64,000 nt of DNA from Paramagnetospirillum marisnigri (GTDB taxonomy: Bacteria > Pseudomonadota > Alphaproteobacteria > Rhodospirillales > Magnetospirillaceae). This document shows, piece after piece, positions 1-11,004 of the stretch. The notes beneath the pieces are model-generated. The model ran no database searches and was not told where the DNA came from. It saw only the letters and a list, made by a program, of their open reading frames with translations. Both the position numbers and the translations under genes were made by a program. The stretch's first letter is position 1; every line of letters starts with the position of its first letter. Where the stretch lies: contig NZ_LWQT01000041.1 of the NCBI RefSeq assembly GCF_001650715.1, positions 1 through 64,000 of the forward strand. Direction: 5' to 3'.

Positions 1-130
1 CTCCGTCGCCCCTGGCCAGGCAACATCAACCATGCTTCACTAACATTCGATCTGGAGCCGCCATTGGGGGCCGGTCACCGCCTCCAAATACACATACTTT
101 TTGAATGGTTTTGACTATTTAACACACACA

Positions 131-139
131 GGGGGGGGG
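131..139. repeat. G9 homopolymer tract
   Basis: Nine consecutive G lie in the AT-richer leader about 300 bases upstream of the response-regulator gene, after an ACACACA run. Such tracts can slip during replication and so change promoter spacing. Only the tract is seen; no promoter was identified around it. A second G9 tract lies at 27375-27383. Confidence 0.6.
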
Positions 140-226
140 TAATCAAAGAACAACTATTGCGAATGAACCGCAATATAATTTCGCATAGCTCTAAATCGTC
201 GGATTTGTCCGCATTTGCTATTCGCC

Positions 227-285
227 AACTACAGCACCTCAACCGCAGCTCTCATCATCTGGTCGTTAACCTTCAAGTGGCGATC
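227..285 (-). repeat. Degenerate copy of an integrase 3' end
   Basis: These bases resemble 1384-1466, the last codons of the integrase remnant, sharing among others the block CATCATCTGGTCGTT. This copy has lost roughly 23 internal bases. The response-regulator/hemerythrin pair therefore lies between two related integrase 3' ends in the same orientation, which suggests an old duplication or insertion. The rest of 1-444 holds no convincing gene. Confidence 0.5.
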
Positions 286-444
286 TCGCCGACGAGCATT
301 CCAGCTTATAAGCTGAACATCACGGCGATGCGCGTGCATCTCTGCCTTGGTCTGGAAATGACAGCAAAAATCTTTTAGAGTTTATGCAAATCGATGGCCA
401 CAGAGCGGGCATTTTTGTGCCCAGCAATTTTTCGAGGGCGGTAA

Positions 445-831
445 ATGAATACGGTAAAGACTGCGGTGATTGTTGACGACAATCCGCCCACACGCACTTT
501 GATTTTCGAGGTCCTTAATGGCATCGGCATCAAGGATATCGTCCAGGCGATTAATGGTGAAGATGCGATTGCCAAGATCCGTGAAACGTCTCCTCACTTA
601 GTCATTATGGACTGGAAGATGGACGTGATGGATGGGCTTGAATGCACTCAACGCATTCGCTCAGGGATTGATGGCATTGATCAAAAAATTCCAATCGTCC
701 TACTGACTGGGATGGTGGGCGCAGATGCGGAAAAAAAGGCATACGAGGCAGGTGTGGACTTGTTCTTGGAAAAGCCATTTTCGATCAAAAAGCTTCATTC
801 TGGGATAATCAAAATTCTTGGGCCAGCTTGA
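445..831 (+). CDS. Single-domain response regulator (CheY-like)
   Basis: The protein has 128 residues and consists of one receiver domain without an output domain, the usual CheY length. The acidic pair is D11/D12, the phospho-acceptor is D56 (VIMDW), the switch Thr is T88 and the conserved Lys is K110 (EKPF). A CheY-like phospho-relay role by protein contact is expected from the family; the partner is unknown. The hemerythrin gene follows 55 bases downstream on the same strand, so the two may be co-transcribed and work in the same chemotactic or redox pathway. No kinase gene is adjacent. Confidence 0.9.
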   Translation: MNTVKTAVIVDDNPPTRTLIFEVLNGIGIKDIVQAINGEDAIAKIRETSPHLVIMDWKMDVMDGLECTQRIRSGIDGIDQKIPIVLLTGMVGADAEKKAYEAGVDLFLEKPFSIKKLHSGIIKILGPA

Positions 832-886
832 CCGAAAGCAGGTCGCATACATTCGTATTTGTTTTCCGTTCATCACGGTGGCGCAT

Positions 887-1375
887 ATGTCTGAAAACAT
901 AGAACAGGATAAGGTACCCGATGGATGGTCGGCTGACTTGTCCGTTGGCGTGGACATCATTGACGAGGACCATCAAGCCTTCTTTAGGCTGGCAGGGCTG
1001 CTCCGCGATGTTATAGAAGGCCCAGAGGAAGGGAATGACTACCTAATCGAAACGGCGATTAATGTACTTGAAGAATACGTTGAAGGCCATTTCCTGCGCG
1101 AAGAGATGGCAATGGCCGCCGTGAACTATCCCTATTTGGCCGAACATCTTGCTGCACATGAAGCTTTTGCCGCGAAGGCGCATCAAATCGCTCAAGATTA
1201 TAGAAATGGAAATAAAGATATTGCGGCAACAATGAGCGGCCTCGTCGAGCGATGGCTCGTGGGACATATTCAAACTATTGACAAACAATACAGTGGCTAT
1301 CTGACAAACGACAACGTAGACAGCCGCCCTTTAATTTATCTATCTGATGAGGATGGCAATGAACTTGAGGTTTAA
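887..1375 (+). CDS. Bacteriohemerythrin
   Basis: The 162-residue protein carries the full set of seven di-iron ligands of the hemerythrin fold: H29 (DEDH), H68 and E72 (HFLRE), H87 and H91, H127 and D132. The family binds O2 reversibly at a non-heme di-iron centre and acts in O2 storage, delivery or sensing. An upstream in-frame start at 818 would add 23 residues unlike the family and overlap the previous gene, so the ATG at 887 is preferred. The acidic C-terminal tail after the fourth helix, about 25 residues, has no recognised function. Confidence 0.9.
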   Translation: MSENIEQDKVPDGWSADLSVGVDIIDEDHQAFFRLAGLLRDVIEGPEEGNDYLIETAINVLEEYVEGHFLREEMAMAAVNYPYLAEHLAAHEAFAAKAHQIAQDYRNGNKDIAATMSGLVERWLVGHIQTIDKQYSGYLTNDNVDSRPLIYLSDEDGNELEV

Positions 1376-1387
1376 CCTCTATGCCAG

Positions 1388-1618
1388 CTACAACACCTCC
1401 ACGGCAGCTTTCATCATCTGGTCGTTGACCTCGATATAACGCTGCGTGGTGGACAAGTGGCGATGGCCTGCCAGCGTCATGATGACCTTCGCGGAAACGC
1501 CGCTGTGGGCCAATTGCGTGATAAACCATCGCCGACCGCTGTGGCTGCTCGCGCCATCAATTCCGGCTAGTGCGCAGATCTGGCCGAATAACTGGCAGAG
1601 CGTGTTGGCCCAAATGAC
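1388..1618 (-). pseudogene. Tyrosine recombinase, C-terminal fragment
   Basis: About 75 codons encode only the catalytic end of a phage-type integrase: the HSGRRW box (HxxR), the LAGHRHLSTTQRYIEV segment with the second His/Arg and the nucleophile Tyr, then a normal stop. The N-terminal and core-binding parts are absent. Upstream the reading frame runs into the ATPase remnant in a different frame, so this is a truncated relic with no start of its own. Confidence 0.7.
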
Positions 1619-1940
1619 CGTCGCCTTTGACCACCAGCATCCCCGTCTTACCCCCATCGGCCACCCCACGATTCCCCTCAGCCAACATGGCGGCATAGAC
1701 ACACAGCCCTTGGGTCTTCCCGGTTCCCGTGGGTGGCTGAAGGACTCTCCAGGTCGTCTCGTCGTCAGTCCCATGGGCACCGATGGCTTGACCAAACGCC
1801 TCCGCCAGTTGCCGCCAGATGGCCCTGAGCTTCTCACTCGACGCATTCCCCAGGGTCTCGACCCAGTGCTTCTCCATCCTGTCCATGAAGGCGTTGGGCG
1901 ATACTGTCGGTGAAGCAGAAGCTGGTCCTGGGGCAGCCAT
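1619..1940 (-). pseudogene. Truncated P-loop ATPase, N-terminal fragment
   Basis: The frame starts at an ATG at 1940 preceded by GAGAGGAAACCCG and encodes about 105 residues ending just after a Walker A motif, PPTGTGKTQ. No Walker B or later helicase motif follows, because the frame enters the integrase fragment. The 5' end of an ATPase or helicase gene thus seems joined to the 3' end of an integrase gene near 1610-1640. The family cannot be settled from this piece. Confidence 0.5.
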
Positions 1941-2419
1941 CGGGTTTCCTCTCAGGGATTAAATAGGGGGGTGAACGCTCTATAGGAGAGAATGAGAAGT
2001 CCATCCCCCTATTAATCCTCCCACAAGATCCACGCCCCGTCACCTGGGACAGGAGCGGACAGGACCACCGAAAGGGAACCGATGGGGAGCCCCTCGGAGA
2101 CCTCAAGGTGCCCCTTGGGTCCCTGATTATTCTGGAACAAAAATCTCAGCCCCATATCGCACCTGGGGTCCCAGCTCATGTCCCCCGTGGCGAGGCATCT
2201 GGGACTCGCTTAGCCCGAAGATGACCCTGGGTAGCCTCAGGACCATTCCGCCTGTCAGTGAGTCTCCCAGGGCGCCCTAGGGGCATCCTGGAGGGTAGAC
2301 CAAACGGTAGACCAGAAGTGCCTCTGGACATCGAACCTGGAGATACCTAGACTCTTGAAATCGTTGGAATCAGGGGCCTGTAGGGTGCCTGTGGTGGGAA
2401 ATGACCCTGAACCTGAGAT
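1941..2419. other. Non-coding stretch between relics and inverted repeat
   Basis: No gene is supported here. The octamer GGTAGACC, which also ends both 89-bp inverted-repeat arms, occurs near 2294 and 2306. A sequence around 2358-2378 weakly resembles the right arm. These may be old recombinase-binding sites. Confidence 0.4.
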
Positions 2420-2508
2420 GGCCTGGGGCACCATTTTTCCTAGAGTCACCCATGGTAACCCCATGATTTCCAACGGTTTCGTCAAGATTCCGTCTGGAGC
2501 GGTAGACC
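2420..2508 (+). repeat. 89-bp inverted repeat, left arm (att-like)
   Basis: This arm is the exact reverse complement of 3671-3759, checked base by base. It begins with GGCCTGGGGCACCA, the last 14 bases of the tRNA-Leu, and ends seven bases beyond the integrase stop codon. Integrases of this class normally use the 3' end of a tRNA as attachment site, so the arm looks like an attachment site in inverted rather than direct orientation. Confidence 0.9.
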
Positions 2509-2515
2509 TCCAGGC

Positions 2516-3670
2516 TCAGACGATCATCTCCATCCACTTGTGCAGAACCTGGATCGGGTAGCCTTTGCCATAGGTTTCGCCGATACCATCCACGGTCCAG
2601 CCGCCAAGCCGATCAACGATATCCCTAGGGCATTCAACGGCTCGCAGGCGATCCCGAAGGCTGTGCCGGAATGAGTGGACGACGCCCCCCTTGGACACTC
2701 TCGGAGACATCCACTTGTTTAGGGCTGCACTGGCCGAGTTGGCCTTGCATTCCTGGTCATTGCAGTACTTCGGGAACAGAAATCCGTTGGTCGAGGCTGA
2801 AACAGCCCTTTGGGCGGCCCACAGTGACACGCCCACCAGTGGTATGATCCTGGCGCTGCCTTGGGTCTTCAGAGAACGCCAGGGGTGTGGCCTCAGCTTG
2901 ATGTGGGGATGTTTGTCATCAAGGACGACATCCTCCGTGACCAACCCAGCCGCCTCCGCAAGACGCATCCCGCTGTCGCTGATCAGGCCTATCAACCATC
3001 TTGGCTGATCGTCAAGTTCCCGGCAGAGGACTTGGATGGTCTTGAGTTCAGAATCCCCGAAGGACGACCGCTTGGCTTTCGCCTCGGCTTCATCCTCACC
3101 GAAGTAGATAGAGGAGAAGGTCCGTATCTCATCCAGGCCAACTTCCCTCGCTACGAAGTTCACCATGGCCCTGATGACATTGAAGGCTCGCTTGATCGAC
3201 GCCGTAGTAAGGCCCTTGGCCCGGAAAGCATTGCGCAGGGCGTTCGCTTCTTCACGGGTGAAGGTGTCGATGGGTTTGTCACCCGCCACCGCAATCATGC
3301 GTGATACGACCCGATCCACCGCCTGATGAAAGGTCTGGGGGCGGCCTTTGCCTTTTTCCTCGACATAAACCTTGGCCGCTTCCGACAGCGTAGGGGCGCT
3401 GGATACCAGCTTGGCGGCGACGACTCGATCCGACAGGAACCTGGAGAACTGATCTTCCTTGCTCTGCCAGCGGAGGGAAAGCCAATCCTGGTCAAGCTTA
3501 CCTCCCAGGGCCGCAGCTCGTGCCTGGGCTGCTCGCAGAGATTTGGTTCTCAGGGAAATGGTGATCCGGTCGCACCGATAGTGCCCTGCGAGGTCAGCAG
3601 GGATGCGCCGCGAGAAATAGAAGATGCCTCTCTTGGTGAAGAGGAATGGTGCCGCTTTGGTCTTCCACAT
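2516..3670 (-). CDS. Tyrosine recombinase / phage-type integrase
   Basis: The 384-residue protein has an N-terminal DUF6538-like segment (KRGIFYFSRRIPADL), a SAM-like core-binding part and a C-terminal catalytic domain. The catalytic residues look complete: the Arg in SGMRLAEAAGL, HSFRHSLRDRL, the GGW that replaces the second His, and the Tyr in ETYGKGY. It should catalyse site-specific recombination. The gene fills the space between two perfect 89-bp inverted repeats: the ATG directly abuts the right arm and the stop lies seven bases from the left arm. The right arm contains the end of tRNA-Leu, the probable target. Confidence 0.9.
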   Translation of the reverse strand: MWKTKAAPFLFTKRGIFYFSRRIPADLAGHYRCDRITISLRTKSLRAAQARAAALGGKLDQDWLSLRWQSKEDQFSRFLSDRVVAAKLVSSAPTLSEAAKVYVEEKGKGRPQTFHQAVDRVVSRMIAVAGDKPIDTFTREEANALRNAFRAKGLTTASIKRAFNVIRAMVNFVAREVGLDEIRTFSSIYFGEDEAEAKAKRSSFGDSELKTIQVLCRELDDQPRWLIGLISDSGMRLAEAAGLVTEDVVLDDKHPHIKLRPHPWRSLKTQGSARIIPLVGVSLWAAQRAVSASTNGFLFPKYCNDQECKANSASAALNKWMSPRVSKGGVVHSFRHSLRDRLRAVECPRDIVDRLGGWTVDGIGETYGKGYPIQVLHKWMEMIV

Positions 3671-3759
3671 GGTCTACCGCTCCAGACGGAATCTTGACGA
3701 AACCGTTGGAAATCATGGGGTTACCATGGGTGACTCTAGGAAAAATGGTGCCCCAGGCC
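3671..3759 (-). repeat. 89-bp inverted repeat, right arm, overlapping tRNA-Leu
   Basis: The arm covers the 3' part of the tRNA-Leu gene, including CCA, plus the DNA up to the integrase start codon. It is identical in reverse complement to 2420-2508. It must contain the integrase promoter and ribosome-binding region, so the same sequence also lies downstream of the gene. Confidence 0.9.
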
Positions 3760-3831
3760 GGACTCGAACCAGCACGCCGTTGCCGGCAACAGATTTTGAG
3801 TCTGCCGCGTCTACCATTCCGCCACTGGGGC
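3746..3831 (-). tRNA. tRNA-Leu (anticodon CAA)
   Basis: Read on the minus strand, 86 bases begin GCCCCAGTGGCGG, carry the anticodon loop ACTCAAAAT with anticodon CAA, a long variable arm (GTTGCCGGCAAC), the T-loop GGTTCGAGTCC, and an encoded CCA end. Acceptor arms GCCCCAG and CTGGGGC pair fully. The long class II variable arm fits tRNA-Leu. Its 3' end serves as part of the inverted-repeat attachment site. Confidence 0.95.
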
Positions 3832-3919
3832 ACCGCAAGAATGGTGGCGGGATCATAGCGAAGGCGGGAGGCGGGTCAATCGGAAATGGAGGGGCGGAGC
3901 CCCTCCATGCCCAATGAGA

Positions 3920-4900
3920 TCAGCGGTCGGCGCGCAACGGCGAATATTCCAGCGGCACCCAGGCGAAAGCCTTGCCCTCGGCGCGGATATGGCCGATGCC
4001 GGGGAAGGGCAGATGGGCGCCCGCCACCCACAGCTTTTGCCGGGCGGCGTCGGCGAACACCGCCTTGCGGGTCTTCACCGCCTGGGCCTTGTCGCTGTCA
4101 TATTCAAAAGCGGCCTCGGGGCGGGCGAACTGGACGGCGTGATTGTGGATCAGGTCGCCCAGCACCAGCAGGCTCTGCCCCTGCGAGGTCAGCAGATACG
4201 AGGTGTGGCCGGGGGTATGGCCGTGGGTGTCCACCGCCGCGATCCCGGCGGGCAGGCCGACCTGGCCGGTGAAGGCATGGAACCTGCCCGCCGACTTGTA
4301 GGGCGCCACCGCGTCGCGGGCCATCTTGAAGAACACCTGGGCCGATTGCGGCGCCTTGGCGGCGATGGCTTCGTCCAGCCAGAAATCGGCCTCGGCCTTG
4401 GCGGCCCAGACCTCGGCATTGGGAAAGGCGGCGGTGCCATCGGCGGTCAGCAGGCCCGCCGCATGGTCGGGGTGCAGATGGGTCAGCAGCACCGTATCCA
4501 CCTGGGCGGGGTCGTAGCCCGCCGCCTTGATGTTGGCCAGGATAAAGCCCAGCGTCGGGCCGAAGGCCTTGGCGGTGCCCGCATCCACCAGCACCAGCCG
4601 GGTGCCGGTATGGACCAGATAGGCGTTGACGGCGGTCTGCATCCCCTTGCCGTAATCCACGAACATGCGCCGGAGCAGGCTTTCTACCGTCTTGCCCTCG
4701 ATATTGAGCAGGGTCTTGCGGTCGAGGTCGATATAGCCGTCATAGAGCGCCGTGACCTCGAACCCGCCCAGCTTGAAGCGGTGCCAGCCGCCCACCTGAT
4801 CGGCGCGCTGGGCAGGCGGATCGGCCAGGACCGGCGGGGCGGCGGCCAGGGTGAGGGCCATACCCAGCAGGGCGGCCTTGACGAGAGAGGACAGGGACAT
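3920..4900 (-). CDS. Exported metallo-beta-lactamase-fold hydrolase
   Basis: About 326 residues. The ATG at 4900 is chosen over one 12 codons upstream because GAGGAG precedes it and it opens directly into a signal peptide (basic start, long Ala/Leu stretch, processing near VLADPP). The mature part has the zinc motif LLTHLHPDHAAGLL (HxHxDH), a later His in HTPGHTS and the Asp in LVLGDLIH. The overall sequence resembles the methyl-parathion-hydrolase-like branch of MBL proteins, so a periplasmic hydrolase is likely; the substrate is unknown. It lies 87 bases downstream of metH with a hairpin between them. Confidence 0.85.
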   Translation of the reverse strand: MSLSSLVKAALLGMALTLAAAPPVLADPPAQRADQVGGWHRFKLGGFEVTALYDGYIDLDRKTLLNIEGKTVESLLRRMFVDYGKGMQTAVNAYLVHTGTRLVLVDAGTAKAFGPTLGFILANIKAAGYDPAQVDTVLLTHLHPDHAAGLLTADGTAAFPNAEVWAAKAEADFWLDEAIAAKAPQSAQVFFKMARDAVAPYKSAGRFHAFTGQVGLPAGIAAVDTHGHTPGHTSYLLTSQGQSLLVLGDLIHNHAVQFARPEAAFEYDSDKAQAVKTRKAVFADAARQKLWVAGAHLPFPGIGHIRAEGKAFAWVPLEYSPLRADR

Positions 4901-4947
4901 GGGCGGCTCCTCGGTTGGGATAGGCCGCCATCTCAACGGTTGCGGCG

Positions 4948-4979
4948 GGGGAGGTCAAAGGAATTCCTTTCACCTCCCC
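4948..4979 (-). terminator. Hairpin downstream of metH
   Basis: A near-perfect palindrome has arms GGGGAGGT and ACCTCCCC, one mismatched pair, then AAAGG/CCTTT around AATT. It begins nine bases after the metH stop codon. No U-tract follows on the minus strand, so it may stabilise the mRNA end or terminate weakly rather than act as a classical terminator. Confidence 0.45.
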
Positions 4980-4987
4980 GTGACGGT

Positions 4988-8461
<3,474 letters not shown>

Positions 8462-8479
8462 GATCGCTTTCCGTATCCG

Positions 8480-8887
8480 TCATTCTCCCCCTCGCCCGCT
8501 TGCGGGAGAGGGGGTGGGGGGTGAGGGCCTGGATGCCAGAGTGGCCAAAATCGTTTCCAGGACCCCGCTCATGTTTTCCGTCACGTCGTTATTCCAGAAC
8601 CGCAGGACAACGTATCCCTGGTCCTTCAAATATCTCGTTCGCCTCTCGTCATGAGCGATCCGAGTCTGGTCGGCGTGCTGGCCGCCGTCCAGTTCAATCA
8701 CCAGCTTGGCCTCGAGGCAGACGAAGTCGAGGAAATAGGGACCCGCGGGATGTTGGCGTCGAAATTTAGCCCCGCCGATCTGTCCCGCCCTCAGTCTTTG
8801 CCACAATAGCCTTTCAACGTCGGTGGCGCGTTCCGTCCGAAGATTGCGAGCCCTGGCGATAACCGTTTTCGGCTTCCACGTCACCAT
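8480..8887 (-). CDS. DUF559 family endonuclease-like protein
   Basis: The 135-residue protein has the DUF559 signature, a small PD-(D/E)XK/Vsr-like fold: EATDVERLLW-type helix, KFRRQHPAGPYFLDFVC, and KLVIELDGGQH with acidic residues of the presumed catalytic site. The biochemical role of the family is unproven. It sits inside the met operon, with only 18 bases before metH. Imperfect inverted repeats flank it, and its last 15 or so residues (SPPTPSPASGRGGE) are encoded by one repeat, so the native stop seems lost. This suggests insertion as a gene-plus-repeat unit. Confidence 0.8.
   Translation of the reverse strand: MVTWKPKTVIARARNLRTERATDVERLLWQRLRAGQIGGAKFRRQHPAGPYFLDFVCLEAKLVIELDGGQHADQTRIAHDERRTRYLKDQGYVVLRFWNNDVTENMSGVLETILATLASRPSPPTPSPASGRGGE
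8484..8527 (+). repeat. REP-like palindromic repeat, left copy
   Basis: This C/G-rich palindrome has the core CTCGCCCGCTTGCGGGAGAG. The same core in inverse orientation lies at 8894-8942. Repeats of this kind are widespread between genes in alphaproteobacteria and are often mistranslated as SPASGRG-like peptides. Confidence 0.75.
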
Positions 8888-8893
8888 TGCGGC

Positions 8894-8942
8894 TCTCACC
8901 CTCCCCGGCCCTCCCTCTCCCGCAAGCGGGCGAGGGAGGGAG
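8894..8942 (-). repeat. REP-like palindromic repeat, right copy
   Basis: Reverse-complement partner of 8484-8527 with core CTCTCCCGCAAGCGGGCGAG. It occupies the gap between the metF stop and the DUF559 start, so it may shape the intercistronic mRNA. Confidence 0.75.
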
Positions 8943-8943
8943 T

Positions 8944-9825
8944 TCACGCCCTCGGCCGAACCCCCAGGATATGGGAGATGGCATAGGCGAGGTCGGCGCG
9001 ATTCAGGGTATAGAAATGGAAGTTGTCCACGCCCTCGGCGGCGAGGATGCGGCACTGCTCGGCGGCGACGGTGGCGGCCACCAGGCGGCGCGTCTCGGGG
9101 TCGTCGTCCAGCCCGGCGAACAGATCGGCCATCCATTCGGGAACGCTGGCGCCGCAGGCGGCCGAGAACTTCTGCACCTGGGCGAAATTGGTCACCGGCA
9201 GGATGCCGGGCAGGACCGGCACGGTGATGCCCGCCTTGGCGCAGCGCTCGCGGAAGGCCAGGAACACCGAGGGATCGAAGAAATACTGGCTGATGGCGCG
9301 CGAGGCACCGGCGTCGATCTTGCGCTTGAGATTGTCCAGGTCGAAACCGGCGTCGGGGGCGTCGGGGTGCTTCTCGGGATAGGCGGCCACCGAGATTTCA
9401 AAGTCGGCGATGCGCTTCAGGCCCGCCACCAGGTCGACGGCGTAGGCATAGCCATCGGGATGGGCGGCATAGGGGGCGCCGTCGGGCATGTCGCCGCGCA
9501 GGGCGACGATATGGCGGATGCCCTCATCCCAATAGCGCCGGGCGATGTCGTCCACCTCGCCCCTGGAATGGCCGACGCAGGTTAGGTGGGCGGCGGGCTT
9601 CAGCTTGGTCTCGCGGGCGATGCGCACCACGGTGTCGTGGGTGCGCTCGCGGGTAGTGCCGCCCGCGCCATAGGTCACCGAGACGAAGAGCGGCGCCAAA
9701 GGCTCCAGGCGCTGGACGCAGTCCCACAGCGCCTGCTGCATCTTCTCGGTCTTGGGCGGGAAGAATTCGAACGAGACGCTGACCGGCCGCTTGGAAGCGG
9801 CGGCGATGGGCAGTTCGGAAGTCAC
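8944..9825 (-). CDS. metF: Methylenetetrahydrofolate reductase
   Basis: The 293-residue protein reduces 5,10-methylene- to 5-methyl-tetrahydrofolate with FAD, supplying MetH. Seen are the N-terminal VSFEFFPPKTEKM segment (catalytic Glu), VSVTYGAGG, and the C-terminal HFYTLNRADL. An ATG exists further upstream, but the GTG at 9825 gives the normal length, has AAGGAG eight bases before it, and overlaps the upstream stop as GTGA, so translation is probably coupled to the regulator gene. Confidence 0.95.
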   Translation of the reverse strand: MTSELPIAAASKRPVSVSFEFFPPKTEKMQQALWDCVQRLEPLAPLFVSVTYGAGGTTRERTHDTVVRIARETKLKPAAHLTCVGHSRGEVDDIARRYWDEGIRHIVALRGDMPDGAPYAAHPDGYAYAVDLVAGLKRIADFEISVAAYPEKHPDAPDAGFDLDNLKRKIDAGASRAISQYFFDPSVFLAFRERCAKAGITVPVLPGILPVTNFAQVQKFSAACGASVPEWMADLFAGLDDDPETRRLVAATVAAEQCRILAAEGVDNFHFYTLNRADLAYAISHILGVRPRA

Positions 9826-10769
9826 GTCTGGGGGCTCCTTGAGGCGGGTTTGTCCGCCGCCCACACCACGACGGTGAGCGGCTTGCCCGGCAGATGGGCG
9901 GCCGGGAGGGGGGCAAGTCCAGCGGCCCGCAGCCACCCTTCCACCTCGGCATCGGCAAAGCCAAGGCGGCGATGGGCGTGCTGGTCGCGCAGGTTTTCCT
10001 GATCGTGGGGTGCGAAATCGACCATGGCGAGGCGGCCGCCGGGTTCCAGCACCCGGGCGGCCTCGGCCACCAGCTGGGCGGGCTCGGCGGCATAATGAAG
10101 CACCTGATGGATGGTCACGGCGTCGGCGCAGGCGGCGGGCAGCGGCAGATGGGTGATGTCGCCCTGGCGGACCATGCAGTGGCGCAGTCCGGCCCGTTCG
10201 AGATTGGCACGGGCAACGCTCAGCATCTCGCGCGACAGGTCGATGCCGACGGCGCGCTCCGCCTGGGGGGCCAGCAGTTCCAGCATGCGGCCGGTGCCGG
10301 TGCCCATGTCCACCAGATCATGCAGGCCGCGCCCGGCAAAGATGTCCAGCAGGGTCTTCTCCACCTCGGTCTGGTCCACATGCAGCGAGCGGATACTGTC
10401 CCAGCGCTGCGCGTTCTCGCTGAAATAGCTTTGCGCCCGCTCGGCGCGACCCGCCCGCACCGCTTCCAGACGCTGCTGGTCGGTGGCCAGGGTCTGGTCG
10501 TCGGCGGGCAGCAGGTCCAGCAGATGGCGGGCCAGGCTGGCGCCGCGACCCTTGGCGGCCAGGCGGTAGAACACCCAGGCGCCCTCGGGGAAGCGGTCCA
10601 GCAGCCCGGCATCGCACATCAGCTTGAGATGGCGCGAGACGCGGGGCTGGCTCTGGCCCAGGATGTGGGTCAGTTCGGTCACGGTCAGGTCGCCCTGGGC
10701 CAGCAGATGCAGCAGCCTGAGCCTGGTCGGCTCGGCGGCGGCCCGCAATCCCGTCAGCACCGATTCCAC
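9822..10769 (-). CDS. ArsR-family regulator fused to SAM methyltransferase (SahR-like)
   Basis: The 315-residue protein starts at GTG with GGAGG upstream. Residues 1-95 form an ArsR winged helix (VTELTHILGQSQPRVSRHLKLM), without the usual metal-binding Cys pair. The remainder is a class I methyltransferase fold with motif I VDMGTGTGRML. ArsR-type regulators named SahR control methionine-cycle genes in Proteobacteria in response to S-adenosylhomocysteine, and a methyltransferase-like domain is a plausible SAH/SAM sensor. The tight link to metF and metH and the upstream palindrome fit this. That it is SahR is inferred, not shown. Confidence 0.8.
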   Translation of the reverse strand: MESVLTGLRAAAEPTRLRLLHLLAQGDLTVTELTHILGQSQPRVSRHLKLMCDAGLLDRFPEGAWVFYRLAAKGRGASLARHLLDLLPADDQTLATDQQRLEAVRAGRAERAQSYFSENAQRWDSIRSLHVDQTEVEKTLLDIFAGRGLHDLVDMGTGTGRMLELLAPQAERAVGIDLSREMLSVARANLERAGLRHCMVRQGDITHLPLPAACADAVTIHQVLHYAAEPAQLVAEAARVLEPGGRLAMVDFAPHDQENLRDQHAHRRLGFADAEVEGWLRAAGLAPLPAAHLPGKPLTVVVWAADKPASRSPQT

Positions 10770-10788
10770 GCGTTACGCCTCCAACAAC

Positions 10789-10808
10789 ATATAAACATAT
10801 CTTTATAC
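10789..10808 (-). promoter_or_regulatory. Probable operator of the met operon
   Basis: An AT-rich palindrome, TATAAA-C-ATAT-C-TTTATA, occupies 10790-10807, with only the two C positions unpaired. It lies about 20 bases upstream of the GTG of the ArsR-type regulator in otherwise GC-rich DNA. It fits the symmetric AT-rich sites of winged-helix ArsR proteins and suggests autoregulation of the operon. Confidence 0.6.
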
Positions 10809-11004
10809 GAAGTTTCGGCCCGACGCCATAGGGTCTTATCCCCATGATGCCGATTTGCAACAGGCTGGGGATGGGTGTGTGGCAAATCGGACTCAGGCCT
10901 AGCCTTTCCGTGCGGACTGTGTTACCTCGAAAGTTAGGGATTTCGCGGCTCCGAAGGGCTTGGACCCGGCTAGCCGCCAGGTGGAACATTAGGGTGCCAG
11001 AGCT

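Noticed and set aside
8462-8943. Cobalamin or SAM riboswitch ahead of metH
   Set aside because: The gap upstream of metH holds the DUF559 gene and palindromes; no B12-box or SAM-riboswitch core was recognised.
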